A stretch of DNA of 64,000 nucleotides from NCBI RefSeq assembly GCF_000499845.2, contig NC_023749.2:39864368-39928367 (forward strand). The letters are read 5' to 3'. The position numbers and the translations under genes were made by a program. Source of the stretch: Phaseolus vulgaris (Eukaryota; Streptophyta; Magnoliopsida; Fabales; Fabaceae). The notes below the pieces were generated by a model. The model was not told the origin of the DNA and did no database searches. It saw nothing but the letters and a program-made list of their open reading frames with translations. Positions 1 through 10,969 of the stretch are shown here, piece after piece (positions within the stretch are counted from its first letter, which is position 1; each line of letters opens with the position of its first letter).

Positions 1-1380
1 ATAAATAAAAAGAAAAATAAGATAAGATTTCACTCCCCAACCTATCCCAAACTCCCAACAAAACTATCAACAATTTCTTACCCCAAAAACAGTCAAAGAA
101 GCTCGCCCTTGGCAATAGCCATAACATAACATCACATGAAACACCAAAATACATATAGATATAATTAGATCACCAAACATTAGCCTCCAAAAGTATAGAA
201 ACTTTTTTTTAGATCCCCTTTATAAAAAGCACAACACCTTAGAATACAACGAACACAATAACAACAACAAAACGTACATAACCTTTGCGTGACACATTTA
301 CTCCTCCAAAGAGTCTTTTTATTCTAATGTAAGAAGTGGATGCTCCTATTGCATAATATCCCCATAAAGACATACTGCTTACAATCGATCTACAAAAGAC
401 ATAACTTCTTCCTTCCTAAAACAAGGATTTAGCAATACATACCAAAGTAAAGGAAGCAAAACTATTTAACAGATTTCATACATATCATGGGTTCCAAACA
501 CTAATCTAAATAAGTGAACTCTGCTTTCATATAGTTTTGTATTCATGTCATTTGTCTCTTTATTGCCAAATGATTGTTTCTGATGCTCACAAACTTTATC
601 AAGAAAGAAAGAATGAAGAGAACAAACAAATTATTAAAATAGTCACTTCAATTCATTTATGGTTAATACTCTTCAAGCACATTTAACAAATCTTTTGGCA
701 ATATTTTTAATGAGCTACCATGTAACTTCTCCATATCTATTTTATATTGTTTTATTTGATTTCCAATGTAATGCAAATTTAATAAATAATGTATCTAATC
801 TACCTCTAAGCACAATCACACTTCTATAAATAAAATTCTAATGTAAATTTCTATATTAGCGCACCTCATGTAAAAGTAGTCATTTCTCTATTGACAATAG
901 TCATTTTTTTGTATTTTTAAGTGCAAGATTGGGTGTGTTTTAAACTTAAGTTATACTAGTAAAACACAATAGCTCATCGTTCAATCCACAAGCTAGCTCG
1001 ACATTACTATGGGCCTTTTCAAGTACTACATTACAAGTTGGACTTGCCAACCTATGTGCACATCCATCTTGTGTTTCTCCTAACTTTAACCCTTCCACAA
1101 CCAACCACCGCAACAACCATCACACCTTTGCCTAAACCCACCTTCCACAATAATGAGATCCTATATTCCCCTTCTTCTTCCCAATAGACAAATTACATAC
1201 CACCCTTTGAGTTGTACCTCACACCTTCCTCTGACTTATCCCATACCCCTTCACCAATCCAAATAAAATAACTACGCAAACCTCATCTATACTTTAAAAA
1301 AACATGATCTTACACTTTCTAATGTGTTCTATCGTCTAATCCATGCAATCACAACTTAAAAGACCTCACAATGTACACCA
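1..1380. other. AT-rich intergenic DNA, no gene seen
   Basis: I see no coding region, structured RNA or clear mobile element here. The stretch is AT-rich with only short chance reading frames. Its right end borders the C-terminal piece of a decayed MULE, so part of it may be the former 3' end of that transposon, but no terminal inverted repeat was recognised. Confidence 0.5.
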
Positions 1381-1381
1381 T

Positions 1382-1678
1382 TTATCTCCCACTTATTGGG
1401 AATTCTAAATCAGTTATTTTCCCACATCCCTTGGAGCCTACGAGAAACACCCACATGTATCTCCATTCAAATACCCACCCACTTTTGTGGCCTTTCCCAT
1501 AAGTTACATATCTTTTAAGTTGGTCAGTGAGTTTTGAGTTATGCCATACTTGAACAAAATGATTTCCATACACGTGTCCAATTGCAATTATTCGATGGTG
1601 AGTCAAATTACTTGGTGCTTGGGTTCTCAAATGAAAAATAGTGGATGATTGTATCAAAGACAATGACACAAAAATCAT
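1382..1678 (-). pseudogene. MULE-associated C-terminal fragment (OTU/FAR1-type MULE protein)
   Basis: A 98-residue open frame contains the stretch IIAIGHVYGNHFVQVW. This resembles the conserved 'NHFVQVF' segment near the C-terminus of OTU-protease-like plant MULE proteins, by memory of that family. It lies on the same strand as, and downstream of, the MULE transposase core at 2392-3160, so I read the two as one decayed element interrupted by the Ty3 fragment near 2035-2340. No catalytic residues can be assigned. The identification rests on one short motif and on context. Confidence 0.42.
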
Positions 1679-2034
1679 ATTATAATGATTAGCAATAACA
1701 TATTACATGTCTGGAATTGTCATCCACTTATTTGTTCCTACCTACAGGTACAAAATGCGAATGAAGTTAAATCACTAAAGCAAATGCAAAGTGTAAATGA
1801 AAGGGTGTCATTGACTAGCACCATTGACATGCATTTAACAAGAAGTGACTTCTTCAAATATTCATATCGTTCATCACCACCAAACATATTCTTACCTACA
1901 TTCACTAAGTTCTTTTAACAAATTCATTCGAACAACAACCCATGATTCCTCTCCCATACCCAATTCGGCAGCAACAACACGGTATCCACAATGGCCATCA
2001 ACCTTAACATCGACAACATCAATAATGTATGCCT

Positions 2035-2345
2035 ACAGGGAACTAATCTAGCAAAGGAATGGATTGATGGCAGAGGCCTGAGCTCAAGACCAACCACTAG
2101 AGCTATGTCAAGAAGGATACAAGAATATTGGGACTTTGGTACTGATGGCAGAGACACTCTCTTATACATGTTCAAAGATGCCATAACCTAGTGTAAATTT
2201 CTAAAGTAGGATTTTAATATTCTTGCTTAAAAGGAGAGTAGGAATTTTGCTTGTATTTTTCCTTTAAGTAAATTAGGGTTAGGGTGTTATGTTTCTAAAA
2301 TCTATATAAGGTATAATTGGACTTAATTGCAGCCCACATTAAACC
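2035..2345 (+). mobile_element. Ty3/gypsy pol 3' end plus LTR start (fragment)
   Basis: The frame at 1991-2191 ends with SSRPTTRAMSRRIQEYWDF followed by DGR. This matches the end of the integrase frame at 46204-47070, which reads RSGPTTRVMTKKIQEDWDT and also ends DGR. Downstream noncoding DNA also matches the region left of 46204 read on the minus strand: shared words include TAGGAATTTT.CTTGTATTTTT and AATTAGGGTT. A TATATAAGG box at about 2305 fits an LTR promoter. So this is a small 3' fragment of the same chromovirus-like Ty3 family, lying inside the MULE remnant. Confidence 0.55.
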
Positions 2346-2391
2346 CTAAGCCGATTACCTAAACCTAAATAAGCACACGGATCATATCATG

Positions 2392-3160
2392 TCACACTTG
2401 CCTTGTGGCTAGCTTTAGGCACCAACTTTGAATAGGTTTTGTTTGAATTTTCCCACCAACTTTGACACGATCTTCAAAGGCATCAACTATATCACAATCC
2501 ACAACAGAACCCCAAGCTTGCATCACATACCAGCACCATAGGATATGCATCAACTCTAAAAACCAACCCTTTAAGTTTGTCAAAGGCCCACACAAAATTA
2601 TTTTCCTTTTCATCTGCTAGTAAACAAAATGCAATGAAAAAGGTCAAACCAATTGATGTAATTCCAACAACCTCAAGTAACGACATCCTATAGTTGTTCA
2701 TTTTGTATGTACTATCCATCAATATGACAATGTTAAAGGAGTTCAATAGTTTTACTGAATATGGGTGTGTCTAAAATATATCTTGCACGACATTTGACAC
2801 CTCTTCAAACCTACACCAATGCATATACATGTCTCGCTCCAATAACAACATCAATTGTTGCATTTCTGTTTTGTGACCTTGTTGTGATCTTCGATGAACA
2901 CTCATTGCATTATAAACTTACTTTATCGTCATCACATTCTTCTCATTTCTCTATTTCATGGTTAGTAAAATATTTCTTGGCTTCACTAAAGTCTAAGTCA
3001 CATCCTCAACCATAGCCTTTTCATCAACACTTAACCTTCCAGCATATGGATGACCCACCAAAGTCTCTACCAAATCATGTTTGTGAGAACCACAAATTAA
3101 TTCAATCGTTCACTTTTCACCACCTTTTACCGGTTCAACTCACAATATGAAAGGATAGTC
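2392..3160 (-). pseudogene. MULE transposase remnant (FAR1/MuDR type)
   Basis: Minus-strand translation reads, with several stops, through VHKHDLVETLVGHPYAGRL, then KTEMQQLMLLLERDMYMHW, then FNIVILMDSTYKMNNYRM, followed by LLEVVGITS, DEKENNFVWAFDKLKGL and PMVLVCDAS. This is the order of the MULE DDE transposase domain (PF10551 type): a DNA-binding region upstream, then the first catalytic Asp in LMDSTYK and a second in VCDAS. Stops and a frame change make it nonfunctional. The C-terminal end is cut off near the Ty3 fragment. A 60-residue frame at 3480-3662 may be decayed N-terminal sequence. Confidence 0.7.
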
Positions 3161-3499
3161 ACATTTCCTAGTTCCACTTCGACTGATATCTACGTCTTTT
3201 TTATATTGTTTGTATTTACCTCATCTCTCACAACCTAATAATACGCACGCCATCCTTCCTCGTTGTCCCGTCCATATATCCAACCTTAATATACCAATAA
3301 AAAATCTATAACTATAGCCAACACTTCTCGCCCACTCTAACAACTCATCTCGATTACGAAATACCTAAAGTAACATATGCCAAATTTATATATCATTCAT
3401 AAACTACAATTCACACACTTAAAATAAAACATATTTTACCTTACCTCCTTTGTAGCAAACGCCTACTACACTAATGTGCTTAAAGTTCATTATCTAACG

Positions 3500-3870
3500 T
3501 GTTATAAGATGTTGACTGTTCCAGATCCACATCATCTAATCTATCCCACACATCAATTTGCCCTGAAATTCCCATATATGAATCCACGGTATCCATTGGC
3601 ACTGCTGCATACAAAAAAACACATGTCAGGAACCTTGACCTTCTAGATATCCATATCTGCAACCCAAATCAGAATGTTCCGGATATGCTAGTCTGGAACT
3701 AAAATGTCACTTTCAAATATGGCCATTCGCATGCTTATTTAGACAAATAAGAATGTCTTCTTGACGCCAAGATCAACAAGCCTATTATCTCATTCCGGAT
3801 GCGAAAATCCACAATACAAACTGCATACTTCTGGATATCTACATTCGTAGGAAACTTTCCAGATCCCAAT
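3500..3870. repeat. degenerate TCTGGATAT / TCCGGATAT repeat patch
   Basis: Variants of a TCCGGAT/TCTGGAT word recur about every 50-100 bp, often followed by inverted forms such as ATCCAG or GGAAC. One example is GTTCCGGATATGCT followed by AGTCTGGAAC. The pattern resembles the better-preserved cluster at 4805-5110 and may be an older version of it. No gene is visible. Confidence 0.35.
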
Positions 3871-4077
3871 ATCCAGTAACATCTCAACACCATTTTCAAC
3901 TACAGCACACGAAAACATAAATGCTTACCTAAAAAGACAACTGCACCACACGAAAACATAATTGCTTACCTAAAAAGACAATTGCATTGCACCTAAGAGT
4001 AATACCTTGGCTTTACCACCACAACAAACCACTAGCCCAAAGTTCTTCCTGCAATAGATGGTTATAATCATAAATAC

Positions 4078-4103
4078 TAAACCCTAAACCCTAAACCTAC
4101 GGA
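4078..4103 (+). repeat. short telomere-like motif (about 2.5 AAACCCT units)
   Basis: The sequence CTAAACCCTAAACCCTAAAC matches the plant telomere heptamer but has under three units. It is best read as chance or as a short interstitial motif, not a telomere. Confidence 0.4.
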
Positions 4104-4338
4104 CTGGTGGGTATTTCCTACGGACTGTAGTTGGTAGGTATTATCTACGAACTGGAGTTGATGGATATTATCTACAAATTATAGTTGGTAGGTAACCCAT
4201 CATCCATAGATAAATTACCTACATCCATATTACCTACGAATTTTCTTTAGTGGGTAATCTGTGGGTAATGTTTGCCTATATATTTTTGTTGTTAGCTACA
4301 AATTTTTTTGGTACATAAATCCAATTTTCTTGTAGTTT
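4100..4338. mobile_element. possible CACTA-type subterminal region
   Basis: Short direct and inverted motifs recur here (CCTACGGACT, GGTAGGTA, TTACCTACGAATTTTC, GTGGGTAAT), which is typical of CACTA transposon ends. At 4321-4338 the sequence AATTTTCTTGTAGTTT is, on the minus strand, close to the plant CACTA terminus CACTACAAGAAAA. No matching opposite terminus or transposase was found, so this is at most a fragment. Confidence 0.35.
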
Positions 4339-4804
4339 ATAAGTATTATAGATTTTTAATGGGCCAAAAAGTACACAGTCATGTTCAGAGTATATATATC
4401 ACTCTCTACTACAAAATTAAGTAATGAATGAAGAATATCTTTTTATCATTTATGTCCTCTATTGCAGGTTGAGTATAAATCTCTCTAAAGTAATAGTAAT
4501 CGTCGTCTAACAATAAACATCGCTCAAGTTCCATCCTCAAATCTCTCTTCTAGTCATTTTTCATCAATGTTTTCCAATTTTTCCCATACTCAACCAGTTT
4601 TGAAAGTTTATCTACCTTCTCTTCATTAGCATTGTTGTGACCATGGTTTATTTAGTAGAAAAAAAAATCATAATTTGACAAGCATAGAAATAAACTACTC
4701 CATCTAGTGTTTTGATAAGGCCACTTCTTTATGCACCTCTATATGTTCTTGTGTCAAACTATAAGTTTTTATATTCCAAAAATGACCTTATGTACAATAG
4801 TTAA
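4339..4804. other. noncoding AT-rich DNA, nothing recognised
   Basis: No coding region or structured element was recognised. Mean composition is AT-rich and featureless apart from short homopolymers. Confidence 0.5.
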
Positions 4805-5110
4805 AGTGTAATTTATATTCTGGATTACATAATTCGAAAGTATTTTTCTAGATTCGTGATTAGCTTACATATTATATAATCTGAAAGCATTTTTCTAGAT
4901 TCATTATTAGCTTATGGATTACATAATCCGAAATACCATTTTTTAAAAAATATTTCCAGATTACATAATCTGAACGCTATTTCTGGATCCAAAATTAAAT
5001 TCTAGATTATGTAATTTGGAATATATTTTTTTAAATTGCTTTCGAATTTTTTAAATCCAAAAAGAACATTTAAAAATATTTTCTGAATTATGTAATCCGA
5101 AATATTTTTT
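4805..5110. repeat. cluster of near-palindromic GATTACATAATC repeats
   Basis: At least six diverged copies of a roughly 18-bp near-palindrome of the form TGGATTACATAATCCGAAA occur, in both orientations, separated by A/T-rich linkers containing ATTTTT and TTCTAGATT. Examples are near 4822, 4865, 4915, 4960, 5005 and 5085. Each unit can fold on itself and neighbours can pair with each other. I do not recognise a named element; it may be a foldback or satellite-like repeat. Confidence 0.6.
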
Positions 5111-6060
5111 TAAAAAATAAGAAAAAATGAAAGACACTAGAAATCATTGCAAGAAAAGAGTGGAGATCTTTGGATGGGGTAAAATGAAAGAAGAAAGAAG
5201 GTGAAAAAGGTGTCTGATATTTTAAAAGTTAATTTATTTTTTTACTAAAAAGAAAAAAAGGTGTTTTCAAATTAAATATGGAGTGCTGCAAGAATGTATG
5301 AAGTTACAGGAAGAAACAGCCTTTTGATAATCTATTGCACTTACTCATGTGTACAAAGAGTTGCCTTCTTCCACACTACTTTGATGAGTATGAGAAAATG
5401 ATAATGATAATGAAAATCCATGTGGAATACTCGGTACTTTAACGGGCAGTAACTATGTGCTCTAATGAATACTGGGTACTTTTGATGGTGTTCTTAACAT
5501 TACAAAACCCATTTTCCAATTTCTCAAGATAGTTTATTTTTTTTCTTCTTTTAGATTTGATGGGATTGGAACCAATATCAATCACTATTCATATATTTTC
5601 CTTAAAATTAAAAAAGTATAAATATATTTATTAATCATCAATGTTGAAATCGCTAACTTGTTAGTTGATAACGAAACAGAATGATATATTTAGCAGCATT
5701 GAAGCATTGAAATGCCAATAAATTTTGAAAGGAACATGATCAGTCAGGAAGGTAGGTACTTTGCAGAACTAAATAGAAGAGATGGTGGGTGATAGTACAT
5801 AGTAGAAATTGGGTCACCTTTTCAGCTTTCTCCTCCGTAGCACAAAGAACGATGGCTTGCGGATGTTTTGAATTTGAACCAAGCAACTCTCTATCCCGTC
5901 TTAGCAACTGTACAAGTTGACATATTTAATCCACTTTTTTCTAAAGGAAATAATAAACATGGGAGGAACAGAACAGTAAAAGTAGATAACAGTTCCAGTG
6001 TTGATGTGATGAAAATGAATTAAATTAAACTATTTTCTGTTTTCTCAAATCTCTATTGGT
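5111..6060. other. intergenic DNA, no supported gene
   Basis: Nothing here is convincingly coding. A short ATG frame at 5852 (MACGCFEFEPSNSLSRLSNC, then stop) follows a pyrimidine-rich leader and could be a stray first exon. There is no downstream partner, so I do not call it a gene. The right edge meets the Tat integrase remnant. Confidence 0.45.
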
Positions 6061-6062
6061 TA

Positions 6063-6771
6063 TTTTCTACTTCAAAAATGGATTGAATTTGAGCCCTTAG
6101 CTACCATGTCGGCTAAATATGTCAAGAATTTCATATGGAAAAGCATCATATGTCAATATGGTATTCCCAGACGATCGTCACTGATTATGGACGATAACTC
6201 ATAGTTGAATATCCTCAAACCAAAATTGCTAACAAAGTCATTATAAATGAACTCATAAACACATTTAGGAGTGGCCAAGGGAAAGTGGACCAAAGAACTG
6301 CTAGAGGTCTTATAGACATACAGATGCGCACCCTTGTCGACAACGCTCGAGACTCCATACAACCTCACTTATGACACTGATGCAATGATTCCAAATGAAA
6401 TTGGTGAGCCCTCACTAAGAAAATAACTATTCGACTTAAACATGAACAATCAAAGTCTCACCATGAACTTGGATTGACTCAACAAATTCAGAGACAAAAC
6501 TCATATAAGAGATGAGGCCTACAAGATTGGAGCCTCCAGAAGATACAACTCCAAAGTAAAACCAAGAAAGTTTTACCAAGTATATCTCGTTTGGAGAATG
6601 AGGAGCAAAGCAAGGAAGACAAAAGGTAAGTTATTAGCAAACTAGGAAGGACCATTCTGAATCCAGGGCAAAGCGAAAAACAAAGCCTATCGACTCAAGT
6701 ACCTTTAGGGCGACCCTATCCCAAGAACTTGGAACGCAACACACTTGAAGTTTTATTTCAGTTAACTTATT
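6063..6771 (+). pseudogene. Tat-lineage Ty3/gypsy integrase C-terminal remnant
   Basis: A degenerate plus-strand reading gives KNFIWKSIICQYGIPRR, then DAMIP.EIGEPS, RRYNSKVKPRKFYQ, and finally IPRTWNATHLKFYFS. These line up with the integrase end of the intact-looking copies at 37430-38140 (FVWKNIVCRFGVPKR, NATHLKLYYS). Frameshifts and stops are frequent and the middle of the catalytic core is scrambled. This is an old, different Tat family member. The expected 3'-UTR word CCCTAAGGAAAG follows at about 6830, as CCCTAAGGAGGG does in element 2. Confidence 0.75.
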
Positions 6772-7070
6772 TAAACTTAGCTTCTAATGATGTTCTACAT
6801 GCACTTTTTCCTCACTCAACCTCTTTTCCCTAAGGAAAGTTTTTTGCCGAGAAAGTTTTAACAAGACACTTCATAAAATTATTTCAGTAGCCATAAACAT
6901 TTCAACCAAGGATGTTTCAACGAGGTATAAACCGACAACCAAGGTGACTTCCTTCTCACCAAAGGTCAGGTAATATTAACGCCCTTAAAAAATTGCACGT
7001 TTCCCCTAAGAAGCAAGGGGCAACACTTGTCCCAACATCAGATGACGATGGCCGAGATCAATTTTGCGAC
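6772..7070 (+). other. 3' UTR of the old Tat remnant
   Basis: Noncoding spacer between the integrase end and the antisense gene remnant. It contains CCCTAAGGAAAGTTTTTTGCC, comparable to the post-pol region of elements 1 and 2. The long tandem-repeat array present in those two is not evident here. Confidence 0.45.
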
Positions 7071-7071
7071 G

Positions 7072-8400
7072 ACTTAGAGGGTTTGTCCCTCCTCTTATGT
7101 TTTTTCTTGTCGGTAGAAGGAGGCAACAGGTCGACAACCGGACCCGTTGAAGGAATGACAACCGCAACCCTCATTTGAAGCCTTGTCACCGGCTTTTCCA
7201 CATTGTTGCCGAAGTTGTTTTAGGACTTGCTTGAAATCAGGAGCGATGTGAGCCATAACGCCTAGAAAACACAAACATTTGGCAAAGTTAACATAGACCG
7301 TAACCAAATAAATCAAGACTATACATACCAGTAAAATCCAACCATTGTCGGGAGAAAGGTAAATGGCGAGGATTTGTCAGGTGGGTAACTTCAATTTTGC
7401 CTCATTATAAAAAAAGTGACTACCTAGAGGCTCCACTAGGTCTATAAAAAATCTCCCCTTGAATTTTTATACGAGGACGTATAGGATGCTAGAAGACACG
7501 TTTCCTGGTTGGCCAACAAGTGACAACTAATCGGAATCAGTTGGCCAGACACTATAATAATGAAGACAAACTTGGGATGATGGCTTTAGTTTAAACAACT
7601 CACACAACAAGCGAAAAACTTGTAGTCAAGCCCATGAATTTGGATGTAATTAGGTAGAAGCAACATTTAAGACCTAGAGGAGACCCATTGTGAACTCATC
7701 AAAAGGAAAACGAACATGAAGATCCGTGAAGAGACATGTGTACATATAAAATAACTCGTATACAATTTCTTTTTGACCATGACATGCATTGTCAACTACA
7801 CTGTACTGCTCCAACAAAATTATGCCCACCTTCGCATCCTTCTTAAGCATCGACACACTAGTTGCCAAATACCCTATCATAGACGACCATCAATACTTAG
7901 AAAATTTCTCGGTCAAGCGTATATCTACCCAGTCATAACCCAATGGAAGTAGAAGATCACTCTCGCCTGCTCCACAACCAGATTTGTTGCTCCACCAGGA
8001 ATATCAACCTAACATGTCTCAGATCCATAAGCAAAACTAACACTCACTATAGAAACAAAAGGCTCATCAAAATCCTCCAATAAGTACCCACCCGAAGAGG
8101 TCGACGCATTCGAAGAAGAATACATCACTAACCTGGAAAAAAACAAACTCTCTGTGCAAAGTCACTACTCAGATGAATAGTAAAGCATGGGTGGTCCCAA
8201 CACAAATCCACCCTTATTTTTAGAATATGGAAAGTAAGGTAACCTAAAAGAAACATCATTTCCAATCATCAAATCTATCCACATCCAATGGACACGACTG
8301 TTTTGAACACATATCACAAGGGATGTCGCTTCAAGTCCACAACCAACCCTTACTAAGAACCTTTCAAACTCTATGAGGAAACCCCTCAAGCTTGGGGAGC
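7072..8400 (-). pseudogene. decayed antisense gene of the old Tat remnant (PF04195-like)
   Basis: On the minus strand the frame at 7674-7880 contains YELFYMYTCLFTDLHVRFPF. This aligns with ELFCFLYTTLFKKVKLRLPF of the antisense protein in element 1. Further decayed pieces correspond to its NSWAF and YKDWKGKF segments (here YKNSRG/KFKGRF). At about 7265 a TTTTCTAG acceptor precedes GVMAHIAPDFKQVLKQLRQ, in the position of the second coding exon of the better copies. The family is known as 'putative gypsy type transposon'; its function is unknown. The copy is broken by many stops. Confidence 0.6.
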
Positions 8401-8494
8401 TAGGGAGTGAGACCTAGTTGAGACCATCTCAACACACTCCAAGGAACACACAAAGAATTTTTCTTGTAAAAAGGACTCTAGAAAAAGACTTTTT

Positions 8495-8950
8495 GAGCCT
8501 GGGGGACTAGACCAACGACCAAGATAATCTTGATAGCCGAAAAGATTTCATAACGATCTTAGAAATGTTGCAGAACATATCTCTTGAAGCGATACAATAA
8601 TTGATTAAGAATGAGATTAATCCCTAATTAAAACGTACTTGGTGTGAGACTAAAAGTTAATCATCCATTCATACTAATCCAAGTCCATTGGAGCGGAGGC
8701 CCAACATAGCTTATAAATAGGTCGACAACTAATTTTTTAATAACATTTCTCACTCAACTATCCAAGAGGTCACAACACCTTTTACAAATATACACCCCTA
8801 CTCAATACCGAAGAAGACCATGAACATATAGCGAAGAAGAATATCTTGGAAGGAACATGAACTAATAGGCAAGTAAGGATAAGTTCTCAATTCATAGAAA
8901 AGAGCATGGTTAAGCACCTTAAATTAATGGAACTGAAGTTGAACCCACTT
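8495..8950 (+). mobile_element. 3' LTR of the old Tat remnant (approximate)
   Basis: A purine tract containing CTGGGGGAC at about 8500 is in the position of the polypurine tract. Downstream lies a GCTTATAAATAGG TATA box at about 8709 and a leader-like stretch. Exact LTR ends and a target duplication were not found, and the other LTR is missing. Confidence 0.42.
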
Positions 8951-9129
8951 GAGGGGTACCCTATGAGTCTTTAGGGGACCCTTGAGTTTTATCTGCTTGA
9001 ACTGTTCTAAAATAAGTGAATTCCTTCTGGACGTGGACGATGAAGTCTTTGCTTCTTCAATAGGAGGGTTTATGGAGGAGGAAGTTGAGAATGTGATGCT
9101 ACTTCGAAATAAAGAAGTGGGTGGTGTTG

Positions 9130-9250
9130 ATTTCGCTAATGCTATGTTTGGATTTTGGAAGTTGAGGGTGTGAGAGTGTGGAAGTGTGAAGATTTGAGAA
9201 AAAAGTTTATGTTGTTTGGATTGGGGTATGTTAGAGTGGATGTCTGAGGA
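9130..9250 (+). repeat. dispersed 'TGTTTGGATT' repeat, copy 1
   Basis: The run TATGTTTGGATTTTGGAAG, then GTTGAGGGTGTG and GAGTGTGGAAGTGTGAA, matches the reverse complement of 44745-44855 (TTTGTTTGGATTAGAGGGTG, GTTGAGGGTG, GAGTGGAAGTGTGAA). It is a short noncoding repeat, MITE-like in size, but no terminal inverted repeats were identified. Confidence 0.45.
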
Positions 9251-10146
9251 AAGTTTATTGAAATACGTAAGTGATGTGATGGTTATAAGAGTATTTTAAA
9301 TTATTTTTAATATTATAAATCGTTAGATTACAAATTTATCCTTGTGTATAAAAAATGGATAAATAATTATTAATTTTGTACATATTTTAGTTAATTAAAA
9401 TAATTTAAAGTTTCATTTATAAAAAAAATAATGTAAATTTTAAAGAAAATAATTAAATATAATGGCAGTGGTTGGTCGTTGCAGACAGCCTAGTGAAGAA
9501 TCAAATGAAGAAAAAAAATGCTAGGATGGTAACTTTTCCCTTCATCACTCTATAAGGGTTGTACTTTACCCGTGAGAGCAGAGAAATAGAGAGACTAAGA
9601 AGCAATCTGGCTCTTCTTTTCATGTTTCTCTCTTTTCCCTTCTTCTTTGTTATTCAAATAACAGAAACAGGGGGAGTTTGGGTTTTTTTTATGCTGCCTA
9701 GGAAATACAATGCTGGAACTTTTCAGTAACGTTATTACTTGAAAAACACGAATTTAAATATCGTCGGTCCGAGCAGTCAAACTCTGCCCATCTTTCTCAC
9801 ATCCTTGGGCTGAAAAATTAGTGGGAATTTGATTTTCAATAATTGAATTATGGCCAAATTTTCTTCTTCTAAAAATTAAAAAAAATTAAATGAATTGTTA
9901 AAATTTATTCTAATAATTTTAATTTGGTCTAATGACATGTTTAAAAAATATTTTATAATCATTAAATAATAAAGGATTAAATATAAATATTAAATCTAAA
10001 GTTATATTAAAAAAATAATTTTAATTATATATCCATTAAAATTATTTTGATATCATTGTGAAATTTTTGTGTAGTAAAATTAAATTATATTTGAAGTGAA
10101 TATATAATTAAATTGATTTATTAGCTTAGTTATATAATATATGGAA

Positions 10147-10148
<2 letters not shown>
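9251..10148. other. AT-rich intergenic DNA
   Basis: No supported gene. At 9590-9680 a pyrimidine-rich stretch (TCTCTCTTTTCCCTTCTTC) resembles a plant 5' leader, but no coding exon follows it. Confidence 0.45.
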
Positions 10149-10191
<43 letters not shown>

Positions 10192-10198
10192 GAAATAA
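10149..10198. repeat. (AT)n microsatellite
   Basis: A run of about 25 AT dinucleotides, uninterrupted apart from its last few bases. Confidence 0.95.
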
Positions 10199-10397
10199 TA
10201 TACAATTAGTTATTGAACAAAATTATTAAGAGTTTTACTCAAAATAACTGTAATTTTAAAGGTTAATTGAGCGTATTTGGATCTAAAATTAATTATATTT
10301 GAAATGTTTATTAAAAAAATTATTGTTAGTTAGATCAATATTAAAAAATAAACATTATTTACAAAAGACAATTATCATTTATTAAGAATTAAGAGAT

Positions 10398-10961
10398 TTG
10401 GCTGGCTGCGGAAGAAATTGGATAGACTCACTATTTTTATTCGCTGATCCTTTTAAATATGTTCTGTAATTCGCAAGAATTAGGTATAGGACGACACAAG
10501 TGATCCTGCTATCTCGCATAATAATTAGGGTGTTTTTCCTCTAAGCTTTCAAAAAAATTTTAAACCCATCAATTTGATAAATCGAATTTCAACCCCATCA
10601 ATTTTATAAATTGAATTTCAAAAGTTAAATAATTGTTCTAAATTTCAAAAGGTAAAATAGTTGTTCTAAAAATATTATTTTGAAATTTTTATCTTCTAAA
10701 TATCTATTTCTATAGAAATTTGATAGAGTGCAAAAATAAACATCATAATAAAAAATTCAACATTATCTCTTCCAACTTTTGGTTCTCATCAACAAATGCA
10801 TTTATATTTTTTTTATTTTTTATGAAATTTAAATTTTCTTATATGGACTGACCCGCATCTCCGCAAGTATCTTTTATGTGGGATGGGTCAATAGATTCAG
10901 TCTGCGTTACGTAAGGGGGATGAGCCAATATGGGGTGAGTGAGTTCGCATTGCCACCCCTA
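10398..10961. mobile_element. possible non-autonomous hAT element
   Basis: The right end, GCATTGCCACCCCTA, reads TAGGGGTGGCAATGC on the minus strand, a typical plant hAT terminus also seen in the hAT elements at 58.6-60.1 kb. Just inside it lie the usual GC-rich subterminal motifs (GACCCGCATCTCCGC, GGGGTGAGTGAG). A weak left end (TTGGCTGGCTGCG at 10398) would give 8-bp flanks TAAGAGAT and AAAGAGAT, 7 of 8 matching. The right end is credible; the left end is a guess. Confidence 0.4.
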
Positions 10962-10969
10962 AAAGAGAT

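Noticed and set aside
4078..4103. Interstitial telomere repeat
   Set aside because: Fewer than three AAACCCT units; too short to distinguish from chance in plant DNA.
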